Shown here: positions 1 through 7,223 of the stretch, in pieces | How the letters are laid out: each line of letters opens with the position of its first letter | Numbering within the stretch: position 1 is the stretch's first letter | Assembly (NCBI GenBank): GCA_023663805.1 | Contig: JAMPGR010000001.1 | Span: 873,522 to 922,844, forward strand | Direction: 5' to 3' | Length of the DNA: 49,323 bases | Source of the DNA: Clostridium sp. | Lineage (GTDB): Bacteria > Bacteroidota > Bacteroidia > Bacteroidales > Muribaculaceae | Made by a program: the position numbers and the translations under genes | Notes under the pieces: model-generated | Database searches by the model: none | What the model saw: the letters and a program-made list of their open reading frames with translations, nothing else | What the model was told of the DNA's origin: nothing

Positions 1-495
1 GCCTACGGCGTTGAGCATCGGTTTGTCATACTCGTCGACGAGAATGACGACCGGCTTCCCCGCAGTTTCGGCCGCCTTCGTAATCACCAGCCCGAATCTG
101 TAACTCAGAGTCGCTCCCTCGGGCGGATCAATATGGTACTCGTTTTCCCATTCCATCAGGCGAAGGTTCAGCATATTGTCGAGAGACCTGCGGTCAGCAT
201 ATCTGTCGGTGTTCAGGTCGAGATGCAGGACGGGATAAGTTTCCCAGTTGTCTGTCAGCGAGTCGATCGCCAGCCCCCGGAAAAGATCGCGGCGGCCGCT
301 GAAATATGCTTCGATGGTCGACAGCAGAAGGCTCTTTCCGAACCGGCGCGGTCTCGACAGAAAATAGTATTTTCCGTCGCGCACCATCTTGTGGACATAA
401 GCCGTTTTGTCGACATAGACATAACCCTCCTCCCTGATTTCGGAGAAGGTCTGTATCCCGACGGGATATCGTGCCGTCCGTTGATTCTCTTTCAT
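1..495 (-). CDS. AAA-ATPase-like domain protein, 5' part (C-terminus outside window)
   Basis: Only the first 165 codons are present; the frame is open to the window edge. Residues 48-55 read RPRRFGKS, the degenerate P-loop typical of the Bacteroidota AAA-ATPase-like family (PF09820 type), followed by a Walker-B-like stretch ILVDEYDKP with D154/E155. The N-terminal pattern YPVGIQTFSEIREEGYVYVD is also characteristic. In this family the missing C-terminal half usually carries a PD-(D/E)XK nuclease-like domain (DUF1703), which cannot be seen here. The cellular role is not established; members are numerous, multicopy and often strain-variable. The start at 495 is chosen because it gives the usual N-terminus; a TATATTTG promoter-like box sits only four bases upstream. 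Confidence 0.85.
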   Translation of the reverse strand, partial: MKENQRTARYPVGIQTFSEIREEGYVYVDKTAYVHKMVRDGKYYFLSRPRRFGKSLLLSTIEAYFSGRRDLFRGLAIDSLTDNWETYPVLHLDLNTDRYADRRSLDNMLNLRLMEWENEYHIDPPEGATLSYRFGLVITKAAETAGKPVVILVDEYDKPMLNAVG

Positions 496-499
496 ATCG

Positions 500-507
500 C
501 AAATATA
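500..507 (-). promoter_or_regulatory. TATATTTG, -7-like box just upstream of the AAA-ATPase-like gene
   Basis: On the minus strand the bases read TATATTTG, matching the Bacteroidota -7 consensus TAnnTTTG. No TTTG is seen at the usual 19-20 nt upstream distance. The box ends four bases before the start codon, so if it is functional the transcript would be nearly leaderless. Tentative. Confidence 0.35.
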
Positions 508-536
508 CGATTTTTTTTTGAAACAGGGCGACTCCG

Positions 537-576
537 AAAAAAAAGTTGCCGGACACAGTGCTGTGTCCGGCAACTT
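537..576 (-). terminator. Rho-independent terminator of the envelope redox operon
   Basis: A perfect 16-bp inverted repeat (543-558 with 561-576, core TTGCCGGACACAG) is followed on the minus strand by a run of eight T (complement of 537-544). It lies directly downstream of the stop of the gene at 598-2544 and closes the five-gene operon that starts near 6360. Confidence 0.9.
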
Positions 577-597
577 GTATGGGGGTGTACAGAGGGA

Positions 598-2544
598 TCA
601 GAGGATGACCTTCTCGCTCTTGGAACCCTGGCGGCGGATAAAGATGCCGTTTGTGGGATTCTCGACCCGGATGCCCTGGAGGTTGAAGTATTCGACCGGA
701 GCCTCGCTGCCGAACTCGACATCGTCGGCGCCGATTGCTTCGATAGCTGTCGTCAGTTTGTCGGCGCGCATGAACGCAGCGTTCTCGACTTCGCCTGTCT
801 TCGTGTTCATCAGATAGACCACAACATTCAGTTTCGAAAGATCGGAGATCGACGAATTGAGCGTTACATTACGGGTGAATGTATATTCCTGACCCTCGAC
901 AATTCCGTTCGGAATGCTGTTCAGATATCCTGTCGGACTAGTCAGTTGGCGAGCCACATCGTTATACATCAGTTCGACAGGATTCGGCTGGTTGTCCCAT
1001 TCTGTTCCTGAGGATCCTCCGGCATAGGCATTTGTCTGTTCGTAGGGACCAACGTTGTCTTCTGTAAAACCGAATGCAATCCTGTAGGCAGAAGCGGCCT
1101 TTTCGTGGTCGAACGCAAATGAATATTTTGTTGTGATGTCGAGTTTGCGGGTGTCGACGAATTTCGCCTCGACTAGTTCTATCTGTGCGACAGCCGGTAT
1201 CGTCTGGATATACTCGATAGACTTGATTGTTTCCTCATAAGACTGGGGAGTTGTCGTATAAATTCGGTTAAGCATACCATATGGAACCCCTATGCCTTGT
1301 GGAACAACATTCTGATAAGATGCTGAGACCATCGGGTCGTCTACATGTATACATACGGGGATAATGCTTCCGTCGGTATGGTTTTCATGGATTTTCTCCA
1401 TCGTTGTCCATCCGAGGGGACAGTACTGGCACCATGTTCCGGTAATCTCCTCCATAACGACATTACGTTTATAACCCTTTCCTTCGGCGAGGATGATAAC
1501 GTTCTTCGTAATTTCGGGAGACTCTTCATAGGTATTGTCGACACCGTTGACTTTCGATACGCGTACTTTGACCGGAATACCATCGGTTGAGGGTTTGTCG
1601 TAGGTCAGTCCGGAGAGAGAGATCCATCCTGCCTGGTCATATGTGATAGGAGTCTCGAATGCGACGGGGATAGTTTCTGCTGGATTATCGCCGACCGTAC
1701 ATTCGATTTCCATCGTTTTGACCGGGCGGCACGAAAGAAAGTGGATATATGTGTCGACGCCGAACTCCGAGTTGACGTTCGCAACGGGGACGATGTCAGT
1801 TTCAATCAGGTTTACACCATCGGTCGGAAGACTCGGACCTTCGAGAGTAATGCTATTGCAGATAAATCCATATCTTGCCGAAAAATTGTCCCAGACCCAT
1901 CCGCCATTCTGGTATAATCCGAACCATCCACCACTGGTATCATTGCCGTGGTTTACATAGTCTATCCAAAGCGGACACATATTGGCGTTTCCAAGGGTCA
2001 GCATGACTCCGATATAAACTTTTGTACCAGCTTCAATCTCATAGGGCTGGTCGAGAATAACGCTTGCTTCGGATCCCGCAGCGAACACACTCGGATCGAA
2101 ATCCTGAGTATAGAACGGCTGGAACGTATCGAGACTGGTCGAGACAAACAGTTTTCCGGCCTTAAAGTTGTTCTTGTATGTCTCTTTGTTCATACCTACG
2201 ATAAAGTTGAACGCCGTAATATTGTTGCCTGCAAATTGGTTGGCGTCGTCTTTTGTCAGTTCGAACGCCATACCGACCTGGGTCGAGGCGGTCGCGTTGT
2301 TCAGAGATATAGCAGTATATGGATCGTATGCCTTCGAATAGACCATCGAAAGAATATCGTCCTCTTCGTCGGCGAGCGGACGAGCGTGGGCCTTCGCCTT
2401 GTTCTGGAGTTCAATATCGGCCGGGACGAGCGTGAATCTCGGGTCATTCACCGGAGTCTGGATACGCTCCGGAATGTCTGGGGTGAAGGCCGATGCTGCG
2501 ACGGAGGCGAGCAGCAGGGCGAGCGAGAGTAGCGTTTTTCTCAT
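598..2544 (-). CDS. secreted Omp28-like protein with CxxC thioredoxin-fold domain and C-terminal tail
   Basis: The 648-aa protein starts with a signal peptide (residues 1-19, cleavage after SAA/SAF). The middle holds a thioredoxin-like segment, EEITGTWCQYCPLG, with C372 and C375 and a candidate cis-proline at P421 (GVPYG), as in the Omp28/PF11551 group. The last 30 residues (FNLQGIRVENPTNGIFIRR) form the short beta tail common on Bacteroidales surface and secreted proteins, related to type IX-like sorting tails; which secretion route it uses here is unknown. It is the last gene of a five-gene operon with a second Omp28-like CxxC lipoprotein and a TlpA-like protein, so a role in extracytoplasmic thiol chemistry is inferred. 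The substrate is unknown. Confidence 0.8.
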   Translation of the reverse strand: MRKTLLSLALLLASVAASAFTPDIPERIQTPVNDPRFTLVPADIELQNKAKAHARPLADEEDDILSMVYSKAYDPYTAISLNNATASTQVGMAFELTKDDANQFAGNNITAFNFIVGMNKETYKNNFKAGKLFVSTSLDTFQPFYTQDFDPSVFAAGSEASVILDQPYEIEAGTKVYIGVMLTLGNANMCPLWIDYVNHGNDTSGGWFGLYQNGGWVWDNFSARYGFICNSITLEGPSLPTDGVNLIETDIVPVANVNSEFGVDTYIHFLSCRPVKTMEIECTVGDNPAETIPVAFETPITYDQAGWISLSGLTYDKPSTDGIPVKVRVSKVNGVDNTYEESPEITKNVIILAEGKGYKRNVVMEEITGTWCQYCPLGWTTMEKIHENHTDGSIIPVCIHVDDPMVSASYQNVVPQGIGVPYGMLNRIYTTTPQSYEETIKSIEYIQTIPAVAQIELVEAKFVDTRKLDITTKYSFAFDHEKAASAYRIAFGFTEDNVGPYEQTNAYAGGSSGTEWDNQPNPVELMYNDVARQLTSPTGYLNSIPNGIVEGQEYTFTRNVTLNSSISDLSKLNVVVYLMNTKTGEVENAAFMRADKLTTAIEAIGADDVEFGSEAPVEYFNLQGIRVENPTNGIFIRRQGSKSEKVIL

Positions 2545-2561
2545 TTTTTTTCGATTGAGTG

Positions 2562-3242
2562 TTATTTTATGTATATTTTTCCTGATTTGGATCCGATGGT
2601 GTAGAGATAGAATCCGGCGGGGAGGGATGCTCCGAGGGTTCCGTTCCCTTCGATTGTTGTCGACAGAACCTGCTGGCCGTCGGCCGTATAGAGGGCGAAG
2701 GGGGTCGCGCCGGAGACGTTGTAGTCGAAGCCGGAACCGTTCCAGGCGAATTCGGCGGGGTTCGCGACGATTGTCAGGGTCGCTTTCGATCCCATGATCA
2801 GGGTGAATTTCTTCAGGGACGAGTCATCTCCGGCGATTTGGGCTGAGAATTCGGTTGTTACGACTGGAATATCCGCCTCGGTGTCGAAATCTCCTTCAAA
2901 GTGGAAAAGCAATGGAATAGATGAGTTTGTGCTGATCGAAAGGCCGCTGACAGTCACTTTGGTACCATTCTGGCAACTTTGGTTCGGGCATAGTTGGATT
3001 TCTTGTCCGGAGGTGCAGTTTGCCGTGACTGTTACCTCGTTGGTGAAGAAGGATGAATGGAGCGTCAGGTTGGGCTGCCAGTAGACCTCGACATAGTCAT
3101 CTTCCTGAGTGATATCGCAGGCAAGGGAGACGGTTTCCCCCTCCTGGATCTCCTTGCCGTCGAGCATGAAAGTCAGATCGATGGCCTGGGCGCTGAAACT
3201 CAGAGCGAGCGCCCCGAAAAGCGTAAGTAAAGTTTTTTTCAT
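2562..3242 (-). CDS. small secreted protein with C-terminal sorting-like tail, function unknown
   Basis: The 226-aa product has a clear signal peptide (residues 1-20, ending SAQA). The body is beta-rich and low in recognisable motifs; a short cysteine cluster occurs near residues 75-90 (NCTSGQEIQLCPNQSCQNG). The C-terminus (LYTADGQQVLS ... LPAGFYLYTIGSKSGKIYIK) is a typical secretion/sorting tail of the type A kind found in Bacteroidota. It lies 17 bp from the Omp28-like gene downstream and 18 bp from the Omp28-like lipoprotein upstream, so it is almost certainly cotranscribed with them. I do not recognise the family of the body and assign no activity. Confidence 0.7.
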   Translation of the reverse strand: MKKTLLTLFGALALSFSAQAIDLTFMLDGKEIQEGETVSLACDITQEDDYVEVYWQPNLTLHSSFFTNEVTVTANCTSGQEIQLCPNQSCQNGTKVTVSGLSISTNSSIPLLFHFEGDFDTEADIPVVTTEFSAQIAGDDSSLKKFTLIMGSKATLTIVANPAEFAWNGSGFDYNVSGATPFALYTADGQQVLSTTIEGNGTLGASLPAGFYLYTIGSKSGKIYIK

Positions 3243-3260
3243 ATTCGGTGTGATTGATTT

Positions 3261-4109
3261 TTAGTTTCCGTTGGTTGTTTCGCAATCCGTATCGGATGAG
3301 GTGTCGACCCGGACGCGGGCGGCCTGGATAACTCCGCTGCGGTCGTAGAGGAAGGCGACAATCGAGAGATTGCGCGGCACCCATGTCTCGAATTTCGCCG
3401 TGCGGAGTCCGATGGCGTATTCTTTCGTCCAGTGGATCATCGCTTTCATGTCGACGCTTTCGCCTCCGACGCCGTTGACCGCGGCGCGGTAGACATGGTT
3501 GTGGACATAGTCGTCGATTCGGCCGAGGTTGATATCCTGCTGGCGGGCGATGATGCTGTCTTCGAGGACCCATAGCTGGAGGCTGCCGCTAAGATCGGTC
3601 GTCGAACTGAGGGTCACCTCGATCGAGACCTTGTCGTCACCTTCGGGGCAGACGGCTTTCAGGTCGATCGACAGCGGGGTAGGGCGCTTCAGTTCGTCGC
3701 GGACGGCGGAGGGCCACTGCTCGTGGTTGATCGCGCCGCCCGTTCGGTCGACGACCCCTTTGGGCCAGGAGTCAATGCCCCAGGCGTCGTTGTAGGTGTT
3801 ACCCTCGGGCTGCATCAGTCCTTTATAGCGAGTGTAGTCGACGGAGATTCCGAAGCCGCCGCAGTGGATGCTGACCGGGATGACGTTGTCGCCGTATTGC
3901 TCGACAAGGCGTTCCAGAGTCTCGTGGGCCGCCGGGCAGTTGATGCAGTTCTGGCCGGTGAAGTCCTCGACCAGGACACAGCGCTCGGGCGCGACCGATT
4001 CGACGGGGATATAGCGGTCGGCCTCGTCGATGTCGGAGCAGGCCGAGAAGGTCAGCGCGGCCGATGCGGCGAGGATAGCCAGGATTGTTTTCAGTGTTGT
4101 ACGTATCAT
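3261..4109 (-). CDS. Omp28-like lipoprotein with CxxC thioredoxin-fold domain
   Basis: The 282-aa product begins with a lipoprotein signal ending LTFSAC, lipidated Cys at residue 24, so it should be anchored in an envelope membrane. A thioredoxin-like domain follows: VEDFTGQNCINCPAAHETL with C55 and C58, then SWPKGVVDR with candidate cis-proline P116. The rest is a beta-rich domain. This is the layout of Omp28-family outer-membrane lipoproteins of Bacteroidales. The active-site dipeptide (CINC) differs from the WCxxC of the longer paralogue at 598-2544. It sits between the DUF6029-like barrel and the small secreted protein. A disulfide reductase, isomerase or metallochaperone role is inferred only from the fold. 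Confidence 0.8.
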   Translation of the reverse strand: MIRTTLKTILAILAASAALTFSACSDIDEADRYIPVESVAPERCVLVEDFTGQNCINCPAAHETLERLVEQYGDNVIPVSIHCGGFGISVDYTRYKGLMQPEGNTYNDAWGIDSWPKGVVDRTGGAINHEQWPSAVRDELKRPTPLSIDLKAVCPEGDDKVSIEVTLSSTTDLSGSLQLWVLEDSIIARQQDINLGRIDDYVHNHVYRAAVNGVGGESVDMKAMIHWTKEYAIGLRTAKFETWVPRNLSIVAFLYDRSGVIQAARVRVDTSSDTDCETTNGN

Positions 4110-4167
4110 TGTTCGGGTTAAAGAGAGATGGTTTGATTGGATTCAGAGAGAGTTGACAGACGCGGCG

Positions 4168-5847
4168 TCAGAAGGTATATGCGTAGTTTATCTGGAAGCC
4201 GCGGGTCGCCGGAACGAAGCGGCAGACGCCGCCGGAGCAGTTGAACCCGGCGCGTGTGCGGCCGTAACTGAGTTGGAGTCGGTTCGAGCGGTAGTTCCCG
4301 GTAATGCCGAAGTTATAGTAGTGGGTATCGGTCACGCCGACATTCCAGAGGTCGCTGACCGTCACCATGACATAGGGCGCGACCGAGAGTTCGACCAGGC
4401 CGTAGAGCCAGTCTTTTTCGTCCTGGCGCGTGTGGAGATACTGTAGTTCATTCCGGAGGGTAAAGCGGTTGTCGATCTTCCATTTCGTATCGACGACGAA
4501 TATGTTCGATTTGATCCGTCCCCCCTTCCCCTCGATGACCGACTTGTTGTACATCTGGTTCATGTACATGAAAGTCTGGCTGACCGAGCGGCTCCATTTT
4601 TTGTCGACCTGGATGTTGAAGTCGTGGTAGTATGCTTCCCCCATTCCGAAGAATGTCGTTTTCGAGCCGTTGCTGCCGCGGTCTGTTCCGGGAATGATCT
4701 GGTCGGCGGGTTTGTGGTCGAGGCCACGGATATAACTGAGGTTTATCTTCAGATGTGTGCCGTATTTTCCGCCGAGCGCCGTCCGTCGTTTGAACAGATA
4801 GGCGAACGACCCCTGGAAGGCCCATTCGCCGGGAGCGGCCTGGGTTGCGTAGGGGTATAGCGCCGGAAGAGCATATGTGTGGAGATATGCGAAGGCGGGC
4901 ATGTTGTTCAGGAACGCCGAGGTTCCGTCCATCATCCGCTGGCTCCGGAAAGCCATGTTCTCGCTTCGTTTTGCCTGGACGAAGGCCGAGAGGCCGGAGC
5001 GGGAGTAGGAGGCGTTCAGCATGACGGCGGTCCCTTTTCCGTAGGTATAGTCGTTGTCGAACGACGGATCCTGCCCTTTCCAGGCAAATTCGCCGAGGAG
5101 GCCGAAGTCACCTTTCTGGAAGTGGGAGCGGAGGTCGAAGGCGCTGACCGTGCGCGGGAGATTCAGGCGCAGGTCTGTTCCGGAGACGATGATCTCCTGT
5201 TCATCCTCGTGTTTCAGGACATACGACGCGCCGAAGTTCCAGGAGACCCCTTTGTCGCGGAGGGTCTTCGAGAGATCCTCGAGGACGATCTCGGCGTCGC
5301 CGCCGTAGACCTGCGACGACTTCTTCCAGTCCCAGTAGCGGCGCTGGAGGCCACCGATGGCTGTCAGTCTGACGCCGGGAATAGCCGTCACCTTCAGTCG
5401 GCCGCCGCGGATCGAGTTGTCGATTCCGAGCGAACGCTCCTGGTAGGTCCGGAGAATGAAGCCGCTGCCGAACTGTTCGTAGAAGTCTCCGGCGGTCAGT
5501 TCGAAACCTTTGTAGCGACCTTTGACATAGATGTTCGGCACGCCCCAGCCGCTGAAATCTTTTTCGTATCCGGGAAGGGGCCATTTCATGAATTCGAGGC
5601 GGGCTCCGGCGTCGACATAGCGGCTGATCATGTTCAGGTCAGCGTAGGAGTTAAAGAGAATATCGTGGTTATATGTCCCGGTGTTGATCGCCTCGTCCTC
5701 CTGGGGAAAGAGTATGTCGGCCTGGATACTGCCGTGGAAGGCGACACCGTTATCGCCGCCGACGGTGAAGGCGGAGGCTGACGGAGCGACTGCGATCGAT
5801 ATCAGGGCGGCGGCGGCGACCGCCGTTTTCAGAATATTGCGGGTCAT
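4168..5847 (-). CDS. DUF6029-like outer-membrane beta-barrel protein
   Basis: 559 aa with a signal peptide (residues 1-26, APSASA). The mature part has many alternating amphipathic strands and ends in an aromatic residue (QINYAYTF), the usual signature of outer-membrane barrels inserted by the BAM complex. The N-terminal stretches HGSIQADILFPQED, YVDAGARLEFM and FYEQFGSGFILRTYQERSLG match what I know of the Bacteroidales DUF6029 family. The function of that family is not known. It is cotranscribed with a TlpA-like redoxin (15 bp upstream) and two Omp28-like proteins, which suggests that the barrel, the lipoprotein and the redoxin work together. Confidence 0.8.
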   Translation of the reverse strand: MTRNILKTAVAAAALISIAVAPSASAFTVGGDNGVAFHGSIQADILFPQEDEAINTGTYNHDILFNSYADLNMISRYVDAGARLEFMKWPLPGYEKDFSGWGVPNIYVKGRYKGFELTAGDFYEQFGSGFILRTYQERSLGIDNSIRGGRLKVTAIPGVRLTAIGGLQRRYWDWKKSSQVYGGDAEIVLEDLSKTLRDKGVSWNFGASYVLKHEDEQEIIVSGTDLRLNLPRTVSAFDLRSHFQKGDFGLLGEFAWKGQDPSFDNDYTYGKGTAVMLNASYSRSGLSAFVQAKRSENMAFRSQRMMDGTSAFLNNMPAFAYLHTYALPALYPYATQAAPGEWAFQGSFAYLFKRRTALGGKYGTHLKINLSYIRGLDHKPADQIIPGTDRGSNGSKTTFFGMGEAYYHDFNIQVDKKWSRSVSQTFMYMNQMYNKSVIEGKGGRIKSNIFVVDTKWKIDNRFTLRNELQYLHTRQDEKDWLYGLVELSVAPYVMVTVSDLWNVGVTDTHYYNFGITGNYRSNRLQLSYGRTRAGFNCSGGVCRFVPATRGFQINYAYTF

Positions 5848-5862
5848 CTTTCGGAGATTGGC

Positions 5863-6360
5863 TTATTTGGAGGCGTGCTCGCGGACAATCTTGATGATTT
5901 CGGATTCGGAACCGTCGGTGTAGCCCGAGTGGGTGTAGACAATGTTTCCGTCGCCGTCGCAGATCAGCAGATGTGGAACCATCTGAAGGCCGAGGGCGCG
6001 GAAGAAATCGCTGTTGGCGTCGAGCAGGACGTCGTAGTCCCATCCCTCGCTGTCGACCAGGGGCTTGACTTTGTTTGTATTCTGGGCGTCGTCGATCGAG
6101 ACGATATACATTTTCATGCCGGTTTCGTCCTGCCAGTCGGGGTAGACTTCGGAAATCGCGCGAAGTTCGCGCAGGCAAGGTTTGCACCATGTCGCGAAGA
6201 AACTGATGACGAAGGGGTTGCCGTCGTTTGAGAGGGTCGCGGTGTCGACCGTGCGGCCCTTTGTATCCTTGACGGTCACGGAGGGAAGTTGAGCGAAGGC
6301 TTCGGTTGAAAAGCATAGCGCCATGACGGCGACGAGGATTCTGATGATGAATTTGCCCAT
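5863..6360 (-). CDS. TlpA-like periplasmic thioredoxin
   Basis: 165 aa with a signal peptide (cleavage near FAQ-L, residue 23-24). It contains the thioredoxin active site FFATWCKPC, C59 and C62, and a cis-proline loop MVPH at P129, so all catalytic elements are present. TlpA/ResA-type proteins reduce or exchange disulfides in the periplasm. It is the first gene of the minus-strand operon that continues with the DUF6029-like barrel and two Omp28-like CxxC proteins, and has a good Bacteroidota promoter upstream. The electron donor (a DsbD/CcdA-type membrane protein) is not in this window. Confidence 0.9.
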   Translation of the reverse strand: MGKFIIRILVAVMALCFSTEAFAQLPSVTVKDTKGRTVDTATLSNDGNPFVISFFATWCKPCLRELRAISEVYPDWQDETGMKMYIVSIDDAQNTNKVKPLVDSEGWDYDVLLDANSDFFRALGLQMVPHLLICDGDGNIVYTHSGYTDGSESEIIKIVREHASK

Positions 6361-6413
6361 AGTTTTGTCGAGGTTTTATAACACTTTGTTATATCGTGTT
6401 CGATTTGAATCTG

Positions 6414-6444
6414 CAAAATAACGCAATTTCCGCGATATGACAAA
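6414..6444 (-). promoter_or_regulatory. promoter of the envelope redox operon
   Basis: On the minus strand, TTTTG (complement around 6441-6445) is followed after 19 nt by TTATTTTG (complement of 6414-6421). This matches the Bacteroidota -33/-7 arrangement with one change at the second base of the -7 box. The start codon at 6360 lies about 54 nt downstream. Confidence 0.65.
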
Positions 6445-6515
6445 ATATTCCGCCTGAAACCCGCCAAAAATATTTCGTTTCCCCAAGAAATTACTCTCCG
6501 GTCTTCGGCGACACG

Positions 6516-7208
6516 CTATTTCGACGGCTCAATGCGGTGGTAGTCGCGGAGTTGGCCGAAGCAGGTCCAGATGTCTCCGGACTGAACGCGCGCTTCGGAG
6601 TCGGCACCGTCGAGATCGAGGAGTTGGCTCGCCGGTTGTTCGACACCGATGACGTTACGCTTTGTCCGCTGGCGTGTCGCTGCAATCAGTTGGAGACCGT
6701 AGTCTTTCTTCAGGTCGAGCGATTTATAGGCGATGTTCTCGAAAACCGCTGGGGCCTCGAACTTCAGGATATAGTTGTTCTGGTCGACACGCAGGGCGTC
6801 GACGTCGGGGCCGAGTGCCATTTCGTTGACAAGGTCGAAGGCGGCGCGCTGCTCCGGTTTCAGAATACGTGTGACGCCAATCCCCTGAAGGATCGATTCG
6901 TGGAGCGGATCGATTGCGCGGGCATAGATTCGCCCGACCTTCAGTTTTTTCAGCAGTGCAACCGTCTTTATGCTCGCTCCGAAGTTTTCGCCTATCGCGA
7001 CAATAACAATGTCGATGTTTTTCAGCGGGAGCGCGCTGAGGGCCGATTCGTCGGTCGAGTCGATTATGTATGCGGTCGAGATAAAGTCTTTTATCGTTTC
7101 GACGATCGAGGAGCGGGCATCGGCACCGATGACCTCGTGGCCGAGTTGTGTCAGGTCGGTCGCGAGATTCGAGCCGTAGATTCCGAGTCCGATAATTAGA
7201 AAGCGCAT
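6516..7208 (-). CDS. TrkA/KtrA-type potassium uptake regulatory subunit
   Basis: 230 aa: an RCK_N Rossmann domain with the nucleotide-binding motif GLGIYG at residues 7-12 and D30 at the end of the second strand, then an RCK_C domain from about residue 140. Family members form cytosolic rings that gate a membrane K+ translocation subunit in response to NAD(H) or ATP/ADP. One RCK unit (not two, as in E. coli TrkA) is the KtrA arrangement. The partner subunit gene lies 15 bp upstream on the same strand, so the pair is cotranscribed. No clear terminator is seen after it. Confidence 0.92.
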   Translation of the reverse strand: MRFLIIGLGIYGSNLATDLTQLGHEVIGADARSSIVETIKDFISTAYIIDSTDESALSALPLKNIDIVIVAIGENFGASIKTVALLKKLKVGRIYARAIDPLHESILQGIGVTRILKPEQRAAFDLVNEMALGPDVDALRVDQNNYILKFEAPAVFENIAYKSLDLKKDYGLQLIAATRQRTKRNVIGVEQPASQLLDLDGADSEARVQSGDIWTCFGQLRDYHRIEPSK

Positions 7209-7223
7209 GGTGTTCGGTTTGTT

